Assembly (NCBI GenBank): GCA_025458865.1
Contig: JALORP010000005.1
Location: forward strand, 1 to 64,000
Source of the DNA: Steroidobacteraceae bacterium
Lineage (GTDB): Bacteria > Pseudomonadota > Gammaproteobacteria > Steroidobacterales > Steroidobacteraceae
Length of the DNA stretch: 64,000 nucleotides
Direction of reading: 5' to 3'
Positions 27,839 through 37,216 of this stretch are shown here, piece by piece. Under the pieces are notes generated by a model. The model ran no database searches. It was given only the letters and a program-made list of their open reading frames with translations, and was not told the DNA's origin. Within the stretch, counting starts at the first letter, position 1, and the number at the start of each line of letters is the position of its first letter. The position numbers and the translations under genes were made by a program.

Positions 27839-27867
27839 AGTATTGCGTCCCGCCGGCGACCGGTCAA
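27839..27867 (-). promoter_or_regulatory. trp operon sigma-70-type promoter
   Basis: On the minus strand TTGACC (27867-27862), a 17-nt spacer, then AATACT (27844-27839). The -35 box overlaps the stop codon of the upstream hydrolase gene. The predicted start of transcription falls within about 0-3 nt of the trpL ATG. No TrpR-type operator is visible. Confidence 0.75.
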
Positions 27868-28721
27868 GCCGGCCGGTAGGGCAGGGTCAGGTAGCGCCGC
27901 CCGTGGGCGTCGGGCGGCGGCGGCTGCCCGGCCCGGACGTTCACCTGCACCGAGGGATACAGCAGCCTGGGAACCTCCAGCGTGGCGTCGCGCCCCCGGC
28001 GCAGCGCCACGAACCCGGCCTCGCTCACGCCGTCGCGGACGTGGATGTTGGCCCTGCGCTGCTCGGCGACGCTCGTCTCGCAGCGCAGTTCGCGCCCGTC
28101 CGGCGCGTAGTCGTGGCAGACGAAGATACGGGTGTCCGACGGCAGCGCGTAGAGCTTCTGGATGGAGGCGTAGAGCACCGATGCGTCGCCGCCCGGGAAG
28201 TCGCAGCGCGCCGTGCCGCCATCCGGCATGAAGACGGTGTCGCCCACGAACGCCGCGTCCCCGACGAGGTAGGTCACGCTGTCGTTGGTATGTCCCGGGG
28301 TTGCGATCACGCGCGCCTCGAGGGCGCCGATGTGGAAAGTCTCGCCGTCGCGGAACAGGCAGTCGAACTGGCTGCCGTCGGTCGCGAATCCGGCCTCGAG
28401 GGCGAGAAGGTCCTTGAAGGTGGCCTGCACGCGCGTGATGCCCTCGCCGATGCCGACCTGTCCGCCGAGCCGCGCCTTCAGCCAGGGCGCGCCGCTCAGG
28501 TGATCGGCGTGCGCGTGCGTCTCCAGGATCCACCGCAGCGCGAGGCCGCCCGACTCGATGAACGCCGCGACGCGCGCCACGGGTGCAGGGTCTGCACGGC
28601 CGGAGGGAAAGTCGAAATCCACGGCTGGATCGACGACGGCGGCGACCCGGCCGTCGTGGATGACGTAGGTCCAGGTGGAGGACTGCTCGTGAAAGAAGGG
28701 TTCGACGTGGGGACGCGCCAT
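27864..28721 (-). CDS. MBL-fold hydrolase, persulfide dioxygenase/Blh-like
   Basis: A 285-residue metallo-beta-lactamase-fold protein with THAHADHLSG, the HxHxDH metal site typical of ETHE1-type persulfide dioxygenases and the Blh proteins of bigR operons. Further ligands are in ATPGHTND, VGDTVFMPD and CHDY. It is divergent from a TauE/SafE permease (60 bp between starts); such pairs oxidise and export sulfur compounds. Glyoxalase II is less likely given the loop sequences. Its stop lies inside the trp promoter -35 box. Confidence 0.83.
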   Translation of the reverse strand: MARPHVEPFFHEQSSTWTYVIHDGRVAAVVDPAVDFDFPSGRADPAPVARVAAFIESGGLALRWILETHAHADHLSGAPWLKARLGGQVGIGEGITRVQATFKDLLALEAGFATDGSQFDCLFRDGETFHIGALEARVIATPGHTNDSVTYLVGDAAFVGDTVFMPDGGTARCDFPGGDASVLYASIQKLYALPSDTRIFVCHDYAPDGRELRCETSVAEQRRANIHVRDGVSEAGFVALRRGRDATLEVPRLLYPSVQVNVRAGQPPPPDAHGRRYLTLPYRPA

Positions 28722-28781
28722 GCAGCCTGCTCCCGGGCCAGCTATCCTCCCGGGCCGGATTGTGGCAGACACGGCGGGCGT

Positions 28782-29552
28782 ATGCTGCTGGCATGGTTTG
28801 GCGCGGTCGCCATCGGGCTCTCGCTGGGCCTGCTGGGCTCTGGCGGCTCCATCATCACGGTGCCGGTGCTCGTCTACCTCGTCGGCCAGCCCGAGAAGGT
28901 GGCGATCGCCGGCTCGCTCGCGGTGGTCGGCTCGATCGCGCTCATCGGCGCGCTTCAGAATGCCGCGCGCGGCCAGCTCGCTTGGCGCAGCGTGCTGGGC
29001 TTCGGCCTGCCTGGCATGGCGGGCACGGTCGGCGGCGCGTGGCTCTCGGGCCATGTCGGCGGCGCGGTGCAGCTGACGGTCTTCGCCGGCGTCATGCTCG
29101 CCGCCGCGGTGATGATGTTCCGCCGCAGCGAACCGCCGGCCATGCCGAAACCGGCGCGGGCGCTGCCGCTCCTGGCCGTGGACGGCGTGGCCGTGGGGGT
29201 GCTGACGGGCTTCGTGGGGGTCGGCGGCGGGTTCCTCATACTGCCCGCCCTGGTGCTGCTCGGCGGCCTCGGCATGCACGCGGCGATCGGCACCAGCCTC
29301 GCCATCATCGCCATGAACTCGTTCTCGGGCTTCGCCAAGCACCTGCAGCTGCTGCACGCGCAGGGGCTTTCGCTCGACTGGGTGGTGCTCGCCAAGTTCG
29401 TCGCGCTCGGCGCCGCGGGCAGCGTGGCGGGCAGCCGCCTGGCCCACCGCCTGCCGCAGCGCACCCTGCGGCGCGGCTTCGCGGCCTTCCTCGTGGTCAT
29501 GGCCGCGCTGATCCTGTGGGACAGCGCGCCACGGGCCTTCGGCGAAGGCTGA
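28782..29552 (+). CDS. TauE/SafE-family sulfite/anion permease
   Basis: A 256-residue integral membrane protein of about eight segments in two homologous halves, each starting with a glycine-rich motif (GLLGSGGSIITVPVL and GFVGVGGGFLILPAL). TauE/SafE proteins export sulfite or sulfoacetate-type anions. Divergence from a persulfide-dioxygenase-like gene supports export of sulfite made by sulfur oxidation. Convergent with the DUF885 gene, 11 bp apart. Confidence 0.87.
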   Translation: MLLAWFGAVAIGLSLGLLGSGGSIITVPVLVYLVGQPEKVAIAGSLAVVGSIALIGALQNAARGQLAWRSVLGFGLPGMAGTVGGAWLSGHVGGAVQLTVFAGVMLAAAVMMFRRSEPPAMPKPARALPLLAVDGVAVGVLTGFVGVGGGFLILPALVLLGGLGMHAAIGTSLAIIAMNSFSGFAKHLQLLHAQGLSLDWVVLAKFVALGAAGSVAGSRLAHRLPQRTLRRGFAAFLVVMAALILWDSAPRAFGEG

Positions 29553-29563
29553 GGCCGGCGGGC

Positions 29564-31342
29564 TCAGGAGCGCGCCGCGACCTCGCCGATCCAGCGGCGG
29601 ACCTTGGCCTCGAGCACGTCGATCGGCAGCGCCCCGTCGCGCAGCACCTGCGAGTGGAACTCGCGGATGTCGAAGCGTTCGCCGAGCGCGGCCTCGGCCT
29701 CGCGACGCAGCGCCTGGATGCGCAGGTCGCCGACCTTGTAGCCGAGCGCCTGCCCCGGCATCACGATGTAGCGGTCCACCTCGGCGACGATGTCCGTCCC
29801 GGCGAGGGAGGAGTTGTCGCGCATGTACTGGATGGCCTGCTCGCGGCTCCAGCCCTTCGCGTGCAGGCCCGTGTCCACCACCAGGCGCATCGCGCGCAGC
29901 ATCTCGTCGGACAGCCGGCCGTACCACTGCATCGGGTCGGTGAAGAGGCCCAGTTCGCGGCCGAGCGACTCGGCGTAGAGCGCCCAGCCCTCCACGTAGG
30001 CCACGTAGGACGAGAACCGCCGGAAGCGCGGCAGGTCCGTCAGCTCCTGCGCCATCGAGATCTGGAAGTGGTGGCCCGGCGAGGCTTCGTGCAGCGACAG
30101 CGTCTCCATGCCGAACTTCGGCTGCGCCTTCAGGTTGAACGTATTGACGTAGAAGATGCCCGGCCGGCTGCCGTCCGGCGCCGCGGACAGGTACGAGGCG
30201 CCCGCGGCGGTGGCGGCGCGGAAGGGCTCTACGGGACGAACCTCGTAGTCGGCCCTCGGGAAATCCCTGAACAGCCGCGGCAGCGCCGAGTCGATGCGCC
30301 GCTTGATCTCGCCGTAGCCGTCGATCAGGCCCCGGGGATCGTCGAAATAGAACGAGGGCTCTTCCTGCACCCAGCGGAAGAAGTCCGCGAGGCTGCCCTC
30401 GAACCCGACCTGCCGCGCGACCTGCTCCATCTCGCCGCGGATGCGGGCCACCTCGGCGAGGCCGAGGGCGTGGATCTCTGCGGCGGTCATGTCCGTGGTC
30501 GTGTTCACGGCGACCAGGAAATCGTACCAGGCCGCCCCGTCCGGCAGATCCGACCAGCCGACCGTCTCTCGGCAGGCCGGCAGGTACTCGTCGCGGATGA
30601 AGTCGCGCAGCTTCGCGAACGAAGGATTGAGGGTGTCGGCGATCAGGTTGCGGTAGCGAGCCTCGAGCACGGCGCGCTCCGCGGCCGGCACGGACTCGGG
30701 CAGCCCGCGCACGGGGCCGAAGAAGAGGCTCTTCTCCGGGTCTTCCGCGATGAGCGAGTCGAGCTGCGGCACGATGCTTGCCAGGACCTCGCGCGGCTGC
30801 GTCACGCCCCGCGCCATGCCCTCGCGCAGGGCCGCGATGGTGGAATCGATGGCCCGCGGCGCCTCGGCCGCGCGCGCGAGCCAGCGCTCGTGGTCGGCGA
30901 CCGTGGCGAAGGGCTGCGCGCTGCCGCCCCCGCCGAGGATGGCCAGCACGAGCGGCAGGCTGTACTGCTGGGTGACGGGCAGCAGCCGCGCCGGAAAGCG
31001 CGCGGCCGCAAGCGACCGCTCCCGGGCGCGCACGAAGATGTCCCAGGTGAGCCGGTCCTGGCCGTCCAGCCTGGCCGGATCGATGCGCCGCGCCGCTTCG
31101 AGGTAGCGCCGCTCGAGGTCGAGCATGGCGGCCTCGTGGGCCGGGCTCGCGGGGTCGCCGAGCCGGTCGTCGAAGCGGTGGTCGCCGGTGAACGTCGCCT
31201 GCAGCGGGTTCAGCTCCAGCATCTCGTCGTAGTGGGCCTCGACCAGCGCGCGCAGCTGTTCGCCGGGCGGGATCTTCGCCGGCGCGGCGGCACAGGAGGC
31301 GAGGAGGAAGGCGCAGCAGAGGATGGCGAGGCGATGCAGCAC
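29564..31342 (-). CDS. DUF885 lipoprotein, probable zinc metallopeptidase
   Basis: A 592-residue exported DUF885 protein. The signal peptide ends in a lipobox (LLASC, Cys17). The zinc-site pattern HEASPGHHF and the downstream YVEGWALYAESLGRE are the family hallmarks, similar to M32-like peptidases. Likely cleaves peptides in the periplasm, complementing the S9 and S46 peptidases here. A perfect TATAAT lies upstream at 31377-31372 on its strand, overlapping the stop of the MATE gene. Confidence 0.85.
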   Translation of the reverse strand: MLHRLAILCCAFLLASCAAAPAKIPPGEQLRALVEAHYDEMLELNPLQATFTGDHRFDDRLGDPASPAHEAAMLDLERRYLEAARRIDPARLDGQDRLTWDIFVRARERSLAAARFPARLLPVTQQYSLPLVLAILGGGGSAQPFATVADHERWLARAAEAPRAIDSTIAALREGMARGVTQPREVLASIVPQLDSLIAEDPEKSLFFGPVRGLPESVPAAERAVLEARYRNLIADTLNPSFAKLRDFIRDEYLPACRETVGWSDLPDGAAWYDFLVAVNTTTDMTAAEIHALGLAEVARIRGEMEQVARQVGFEGSLADFFRWVQEEPSFYFDDPRGLIDGYGEIKRRIDSALPRLFRDFPRADYEVRPVEPFRAATAAGASYLSAAPDGSRPGIFYVNTFNLKAQPKFGMETLSLHEASPGHHFQISMAQELTDLPRFRRFSSYVAYVEGWALYAESLGRELGLFTDPMQWYGRLSDEMLRAMRLVVDTGLHAKGWSREQAIQYMRDNSSLAGTDIVAEVDRYIVMPGQALGYKVGDLRIQALRREAEAALGERFDIREFHSQVLRDGALPIDVLEAKVRRWIGEVAARS

Positions 31343-31371
31343 GAGCAGCTTCCCGCTGGAAAAGGCCCGCG

Positions 31372-31377
31372 ATTATA
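31372..31377 (-). promoter_or_regulatory. -10 box TATAAT for the DUF885 gene
   Basis: A perfect TATAAT on the minus strand 29 nt before the DUF885 ATG, overlapping the TAA stop of the MATE gene. No good -35 box at 16-18 nt. Confidence 0.5.
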
Positions 31378-32746
31378 CCGGCGCCGCCGAGAGCCGCACC
31401 GCGCGCTCGGACACGAAACGGTAGCGCACCCCCAGCAGCAGGGCGCAGGCCACGAGCCCCACGATGAGCCCGGTCCAGATGCCATGCGGCCCGAAGCCGG
31501 CCTTCACGCCGAGCCACCACGCGACCGGGAAGCCGATGAGCCAGTAGGCAACGACGTTGAAGACCATCGGCACTCGCGCGTCCTTGAAGCCACGCAGCGC
31601 GCCGGCGGCGCCGACCTGCAGGCCGTCCGGCACCTGGAAGATCGCCACGAAGACGAGCAGGGCCGCGGCCAGCAGCCGCACGTCGGGATCCGTGGTGAAC
31701 GCCGCGGCGATCTGATCGTTGGCCGCGAGGATCACGAGCGCCGAGACCGCCATGAAGGCGCCGCACAGGCCGATGCCGGTCCAGCCGGCACGGCGCGCGC
31801 CGCGCGCGTCGCCGGCGCCGGCCTTATGGCCCACGTGGATGGTGGTGGCCGAGTGGAAGGCGAGCGGAACCATGAACATGAGCGCGCCGCAGGTGAGCGC
31901 GATCTGGTGGGCCGCGACGATCTCGGTGCCGAGCGTGCCCATCAGCAGGCCCGCGACGGAGAACAGCGAGCCCTCCGACACCACGCTCCCGCCGATCGGC
32001 AGGCCCAGCGCGAGCGTCTCGCGCAGCGTGCGCGCGGACGGCCACTCGAAGCGCGCGAACAGGCCGAAGCGCCGGTAGAAGTGGTGCCGGCGCTGGTAGA
32101 GGTGCATGGCGCCGAACATGGACCACTGCGCAAGCACGGTCGCGATGGCGCAGCCGGTGGCGCCCAGCCGCGGCGCGCCGAGGTTGCCGAGCGTGAACAC
32201 CCAGTTGCCGGTGACGTTGACGGCGAGCCCCACCGCAGCCGTCAGCATGATCGGCCGCGTCCAGCCGAGGCCCTCGGAGGTGTAGCGGTGGGCGAGGAAG
32301 GCGAGCATCGCCGGAAGGCCCAGGCACATCACCTGCACGTAGCTCACCGCGTGCGGCACGGTGCGCGCGTCCGTGCCGAACCACTGCAGCACCGGACCCA
32401 CGGCGAGCAGCCCCCCGAGCAGCGGCAGCGCCAGCAGCTGCGACAGCCACAGTCCCTGGCGGAAGCGGTGACCCACCTCGAGGTCGCGGCCGCCGCCGTA
32501 GGCGTGGGCCACGAGCGGCGACAGCGACATCAGGATGCCGAGGCCGGCCAGCCAGAAGACCTGGTAATAGGCGACGCCCACGGCCACGCCTGCGAGCGGC
32601 TCGGGGCCCACCCGTCCTGCGGCGAGGGTGTTCGCGAGCGCCATGCCGGCGATGACGAGGTTGTTCACCACCAGCGGCCACGCAAGCCGCAGCACGGACG
32701 CCGCGTCGCGGCGGATCCGGTCGGTCGCCGTGGGAAAGTCGGACAT
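31373..32746 (-). CDS. MATE-family multidrug/Na+ antiporter (NorM-like)
   Basis: A 457-residue transporter with about twelve membrane segments in two MatE halves; the first contains AWPLVVNNLVIAGMALANT and the second LGLPIGGSVVSEGS. NorM-type MATE proteins expel cationic drugs in exchange for Na+ or H+. ATG 32746 begins MSDFPTATDR; a longer frame upstream lacks support. Divergent from the thiolase gene; TAGAAT lies about 50 nt upstream on its strand. Confidence 0.9.
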   Translation of the reverse strand: MSDFPTATDRIRRDAASVLRLAWPLVVNNLVIAGMALANTLAAGRVGPEPLAGVAVGVAYYQVFWLAGLGILMSLSPLVAHAYGGGRDLEVGHRFRQGLWLSQLLALPLLGGLLAVGPVLQWFGTDARTVPHAVSYVQVMCLGLPAMLAFLAHRYTSEGLGWTRPIMLTAAVGLAVNVTGNWVFTLGNLGAPRLGATGCAIATVLAQWSMFGAMHLYQRRHHFYRRFGLFARFEWPSARTLRETLALGLPIGGSVVSEGSLFSVAGLLMGTLGTEIVAAHQIALTCGALMFMVPLAFHSATTIHVGHKAGAGDARGARRAGWTGIGLCGAFMAVSALVILAANDQIAAAFTTDPDVRLLAAALLVFVAIFQVPDGLQVGAAGALRGFKDARVPMVFNVVAYWLIGFPVAWWLGVKAGFGPHGIWTGLIVGLVACALLLGVRYRFVSERAVRLSAAPV

Positions 32747-32831
32747 GGTGGCTTGGGGAGGCAGAAGCCTCGTGGCAGGCATCCGGGCGGGCTGGCATTC
32801 TAGCGAAAAGCCGCCCTTGTGGAGGTCGAGC

Positions 32832-34112
32832 ATGCTGGTAGGAACGGAGTTGCGGCGCGTCGCGATCGTCGGCGGGCTGCGCATACCCTTCGCGCGGGCC
32901 CACGGCGCCTATGCGCGGGTGGGGAACCAGGAGATGTTCACGGCCGTCCTGCGCGGGATGGTGGATCGCTTCGGCCTCAAGGGCGAGCGGCTCGGCGAGG
33001 TCGCGGGCGGCGCCGTGATGAAGCACGCCACCCAGTGGGGCCTCGTGCGGGAGTGCGTGCTGGGCTCCGGGCTTGCGCCCGAGACCCCGGGCCTCGACCT
33101 GCAGCGGGCCTGCGGGACGAGCCTCGAGGCGGCGATCCTGGTCGCGAACAAGATCGCCCTGGGCCAGATCGAGGCCGGCATCGCCGGGGGCGTGGACACG
33201 ATCAGCGATGCCCCCATCGCCTACCCCCGCGAGTACCAGCAGATCCTGCTGGAGAGCTTCCGCGGGCGGTCGCTGGGCGCCCGGGTCCGGCCCTGGCTGC
33301 GGCTGCGGCCGCGGCACTTCAAGCCGGCGCTGCCCGGCGTGGTCGAGCCCCGCACGGGCCTGTCCATGGGCGAGAGCTGCGAGCAGATGGCGCGGCGATG
33401 GGGCATCACGCGAGAGGCTCAGGACCAGCTCGCGCTCGCGAGCCACCGGGCCGCCGGCGCGGCCTACGACGAGGGCTTCTACCGGGACCTCGTGATCCGC
33501 TTCGAGGACCTTGCCGAGGACAACAACCTGCGCCGCGACACGAGCCTCGAGCGGCTGGCCTCGCTCAAGCCGGCGTTCGCCCGCGACGGCACGTTGACGG
33601 CCGGCAACAGCACGCCGATGACCGACGGCGCTTCCGGCGTGCTGCTCGCGAGCGAGGACTGGGCGCGCAGGCGCGGGCTGCCCGTCATGGCCTTCCTCAC
33701 CTACGGCAAGGTCGCCGCCGTCGACTTCGCTGGCGGCGCCGAGGGCCTGCTGATGGCTCCCGCCTATGCCGTGCCGCGAATGCTGGCCGATGCGCGCCTC
33801 GGGCTCGACGACTTCGATTTCTACGAGATCCACGAGGCCTTCGCGGCGCAGGTGCTGTGCACGCTCAAGGCCTGGGAGTCGCCGGAATTCTGCCGCGACC
33901 GGCTCGGGCTCGACCAGCCGCTCGGAACGGTCGACCGGGCGAAACTCAACGTCAGGGGCGGCTCGCTCGCGGTCGGCCACCCCTTCGCCGCCACAGGGGC
34001 CCGCGTCGTCGCGACGCTGGCCAAGCTGCTGGCGCAGCGCGGCGCCGGCCGCGGCCTCGTCTCGATCTGCACCGCCGGCGGGATGGGCGTCACCGCCATC
34101 CTCGAGCGCTGA
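32832..34112 (+). CDS. Acetyl-CoA C-acyltransferase (FadI-like thiolase)
   Basis: A 426-residue thiolase. The acyl-accepting cysteine is Cys94 in LQRACGTSLEAA; the His site is EIHEAFAAQ and the second cysteine is in SICTAGGMG, with GHPFAATGAR between. The length and long loop region resemble FadI-type 3-ketoacyl-CoA thiolases of beta-oxidation. GGAGG sits a few bases before the ATG. Followed by AMP nucleosidase and the homogentisate genes; no hydratase/dehydrogenase partner is adjacent. Confidence 0.88.
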   Translation: MLVGTELRRVAIVGGLRIPFARAHGAYARVGNQEMFTAVLRGMVDRFGLKGERLGEVAGGAVMKHATQWGLVRECVLGSGLAPETPGLDLQRACGTSLEAAILVANKIALGQIEAGIAGGVDTISDAPIAYPREYQQILLESFRGRSLGARVRPWLRLRPRHFKPALPGVVEPRTGLSMGESCEQMARRWGITREAQDQLALASHRAAGAAYDEGFYRDLVIRFEDLAEDNNLRRDTSLERLASLKPAFARDGTLTAGNSTPMTDGASGVLLASEDWARRRGLPVMAFLTYGKVAAVDFAGGAEGLLMAPAYAVPRMLADARLGLDDFDFYEIHEAFAAQVLCTLKAWESPEFCRDRLGLDQPLGTVDRAKLNVRGGSLAVGHPFAATGARVVATLAKLLAQRGAGRGLVSICTAGGMGVTAILER

Positions 34113-34132
34113 ATCGTCAACGGAGAGCCTGA

Positions 34133-34906
34133 TTGAAGACCAAGAAGGAAATCGTCGAGAACTGGCTGCCGCGGTACACCGGCACCGCGCTCGCGGACTT
34201 CGGCCAGCACGTGCTGCTGACGAACTTCGGAAACTACCTCGAGCTCTTCGCGCAGCTGACCGGCGCGCAGATCGTGGGGCGTGACCGCCCGATGCCGAAC
34301 GCCACGGCGGACGGCATCACCATGGTGATGTTCGGCATGGGCAGCGCGCAGGCCGCGACGGTGATGGACCTGCTGTCCGCCGTGAAGCCGAAGGCCGTGC
34401 TGCTGCTCGGCAAGTGCGGCGGCCTGAAGCGCAAGAACAGGCTCGGCGACCTCGTGCTGCCGATCGCCGCGATCCGCGGCGAGGGCACCTCCGACGACTA
34501 CCTCCCGAAGGAGGTGCCGGCACTTCCGGCCTTCAGCCTGCAGCGCGCGGTGTCCACGGTGATCCGCGACCTGGAATGCGACTACTGGACCGGCACGGTC
34601 TACACGACCAACCGTCGGGTCTGGGAACACGACACGGCATTCAAGGAGCGCCTGCGCAAGACGCGTTCCATGGCCATCGATATGGAGACGGCGACCATCT
34701 TCGCCGCCGGCTTCGCCAACTCCATCCCGTCCGGGGCGCTGCTGCTCGTGAGCGACCAGCCCATGGTGCCGGAGGGGGTCAAGACGGAGGCGTCCGACAA
34801 GGTCGTCACCAGCAACTTCGTCGAGAAGCACATACGCATCGGTCTCGAGGCCCTGCGCCTGATCCGCCGCCACGGCAAGAGCGTCAAGCACCTGCGCTTC
34901 GAGTGA
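34133..34906 (+). CDS. amn: AMP nucleosidase (short form)
   Basis: A 257-residue nucleoside-phosphorylase-fold protein close to the short AMP nucleosidases, which cleave AMP to adenine and ribose 5-phosphate. Distinctive blocks are KKEIVENWLPRYTGT at the start, FGMGSAQAATVMDLL, LLGKCGGLK, IRGEGTSDDYLP and VSDQPMVPEGVKT. E. coli Amn is about 480 residues with an extra N-terminal domain absent here. The start is TTG with GGAGAG upstream. Confidence 0.87.
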   Translation: MKTKKEIVENWLPRYTGTALADFGQHVLLTNFGNYLELFAQLTGAQIVGRDRPMPNATADGITMVMFGMGSAQAATVMDLLSAVKPKAVLLLGKCGGLKRKNRLGDLVLPIAAIRGEGTSDDYLPKEVPALPAFSLQRAVSTVIRDLECDYWTGTVYTTNRRVWEHDTAFKERLRKTRSMAIDMETATIFAAGFANSIPSGALLLVSDQPMVPEGVKTEASDKVVTSNFVEKHIRIGLEALRLIRRHGKSVKHLRFE

Positions 34907-34918
34907 GGTCCTTGCCTA

Positions 34919-34936
34919 TAGTTTCATTTGAAACTA
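34919..34936. promoter_or_regulatory. 18-bp palindromic operator before the homogentisate genes
   Basis: TAGTTTCATTTGAAACTA is a perfect palindrome ten bases before the homogentisate dioxygenase ATG, overlapping a TATAGT that could be the -10 box. The size and half-site fit a MarR- or IclR-type repressor of tyrosine catabolism, but no regulator gene is adjacent. Confidence 0.65.
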
Positions 34937-34946
34937 GATTGGCGCC

Positions 34947-36073
34947 ATGAAACGCTACATCGGCTACCCCCGCGTCGAAGGCCAGGCCTCGCGCCAGGCG
35001 CACTGCGACCTGCCGCCGGGCACATTCGAGCGCGAGATGAGCAAGGAGGGCTTCTTCGGCCCGGCCGCCTTCTTCCACCACCGCCACCCGCCCACGGGCT
35101 GGTCGGACTTCGAGGGCCCGCTCCGGCCGCGCGCCTTCGACCTGACGCGGCTCGACCCGGTGGCACCGTCCCCCTGGGACGCGCCCGAGGTCCTGTACAA
35201 CCCGCACTGCCGGCTGCGCTTCTGGCGCACCGAGGGCGCGATGGACCACCTCGTCCGCAATGCCGACGGCGACGAGCTCGTGTTCGTCCACCGCGGCCGC
35301 GGCGACCTGTTCTGCGATTTTGGCCACCTGGCCGTCGAGGCGGGCGACTACGTCGTCCTGCCGCGCGGCACGATGTGGCGCCTGGAGTGCGCCGAGCCGG
35401 TGCAGGCGCTGCTGATCGAGGCGACCAACTCGAGCTACGTGCTGCCCGACAAGGGCCTCGCCGGAAACCACGCGATCTTCGACCCGGCGATGCTCGACAC
35501 CCCGCGCATCGACGAGGCCTTCCTGGCGCAGCAGGGCGAGCGGTCCTGGCGCGTGGCGATCAAGCGCCGCAACGCGGTGTCCGTGGCGACCTACCCGTTC
35601 AATCCGCTGGATGCGGTCGGCTGGCACGGCGACCTGTCGGCGTGTCGCGTCAACGTGCGCGACCTCCGCCCGCTGATGAGCCACCGCTACCACCTGCCCC
35701 CGTCGGCGCACACCACGTTCCTCGCCGACCGCTTCGTCGTCTGCACCTTCGCGCCGCGCCCGTTCGAGACCGACCCAGGCGCGCTCAAGGTGCCGTTCTT
35801 CCACAACAACGACGACTACGAGGAAGTGATCTTCTACCACGACGGCGACTTTTTCAGCCGCGACAACATCCACCCCGGCATGGTCACCTTCCACCCCTCG
35901 GGCTTCACGCACGGTCCGCACCCGAAGGCGCTGTCGCGCATGCTGGTGCAGACCAGGCCCGCGACGGACGAGTACGCGGTGATGATCGACACGCGAGACG
36001 CGCTCGAGGTCGGCGCGGCTGTGGGCAGCTGCGAGTGGACCGGCTACGTGGACAGCTGGAAGGGGAGCGGCAA

Positions 36074-36077
<4 letters not shown>
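34947..36077 (+). CDS. hmgA: Homogentisate 1,2-dioxygenase
   Basis: A 376-residue cupin dioxygenase that opens the ring of homogentisate to maleylacetoacetate in tyrosine/phenylalanine breakdown. Diagnostic blocks are EVLYNPHCRLRFWR, DELVFVHRGRGDL, and the iron-site region HNNDDYEEVIFYHDGDFFS with HPSGFTHGPHP. A short form of the family (eukaryotic HGD is about 445). Its TGA overlaps the GTG of the fumarylacetoacetate hydrolase gene, confirming the pathway. A palindromic operator lies just upstream. Confidence 0.92.
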
Positions 36078-37057
<980 letters not shown>

Positions 37058-37145
37058 GCGGGGCGCCTCCCGGTGACCCAGGCCGGCCAGGCCAGCCGGA
37101 CCCTCGGGTCGTCAACATCGCCACAATGGCGCACAATTCCCGAAT

Positions 37146-37175
37146 CCGGCCGGCGCCTCGCCTGGCGCCGGCCGG
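37146..37175. terminator. 12-bp GC hairpin in the FAH-gabD gap
   Basis: ccggccggcgcc / ggcgccggccgg with a 6-nt loop. No T-run follows. It lies between the homogentisate operon and gabD in a 159-bp gap with no gene, so it probably marks the end of the former. Confidence 0.5.
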
Positions 37176-37216
37176 GCGTGCCCACCGGGTACGCCTCACT
37201 CCTGCGGAGCCGCGCG

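Noticed and set aside
27831-27870. TrpR operator at the trp promoter
   Set aside because: No palindrome resembling GTACTAGTTAACTAGTAC; regulation appears to rely on attenuation.
28722-31766. A 1,300-codon minus-strand open frame reaching from the MATE gene through the persulfide-dioxygenase-like gene
   Set aside because: Only its C-terminal part (27864-28721) is a real gene. The rest is out of frame with DUF885 and antisense to TauE, and has no domain signal.
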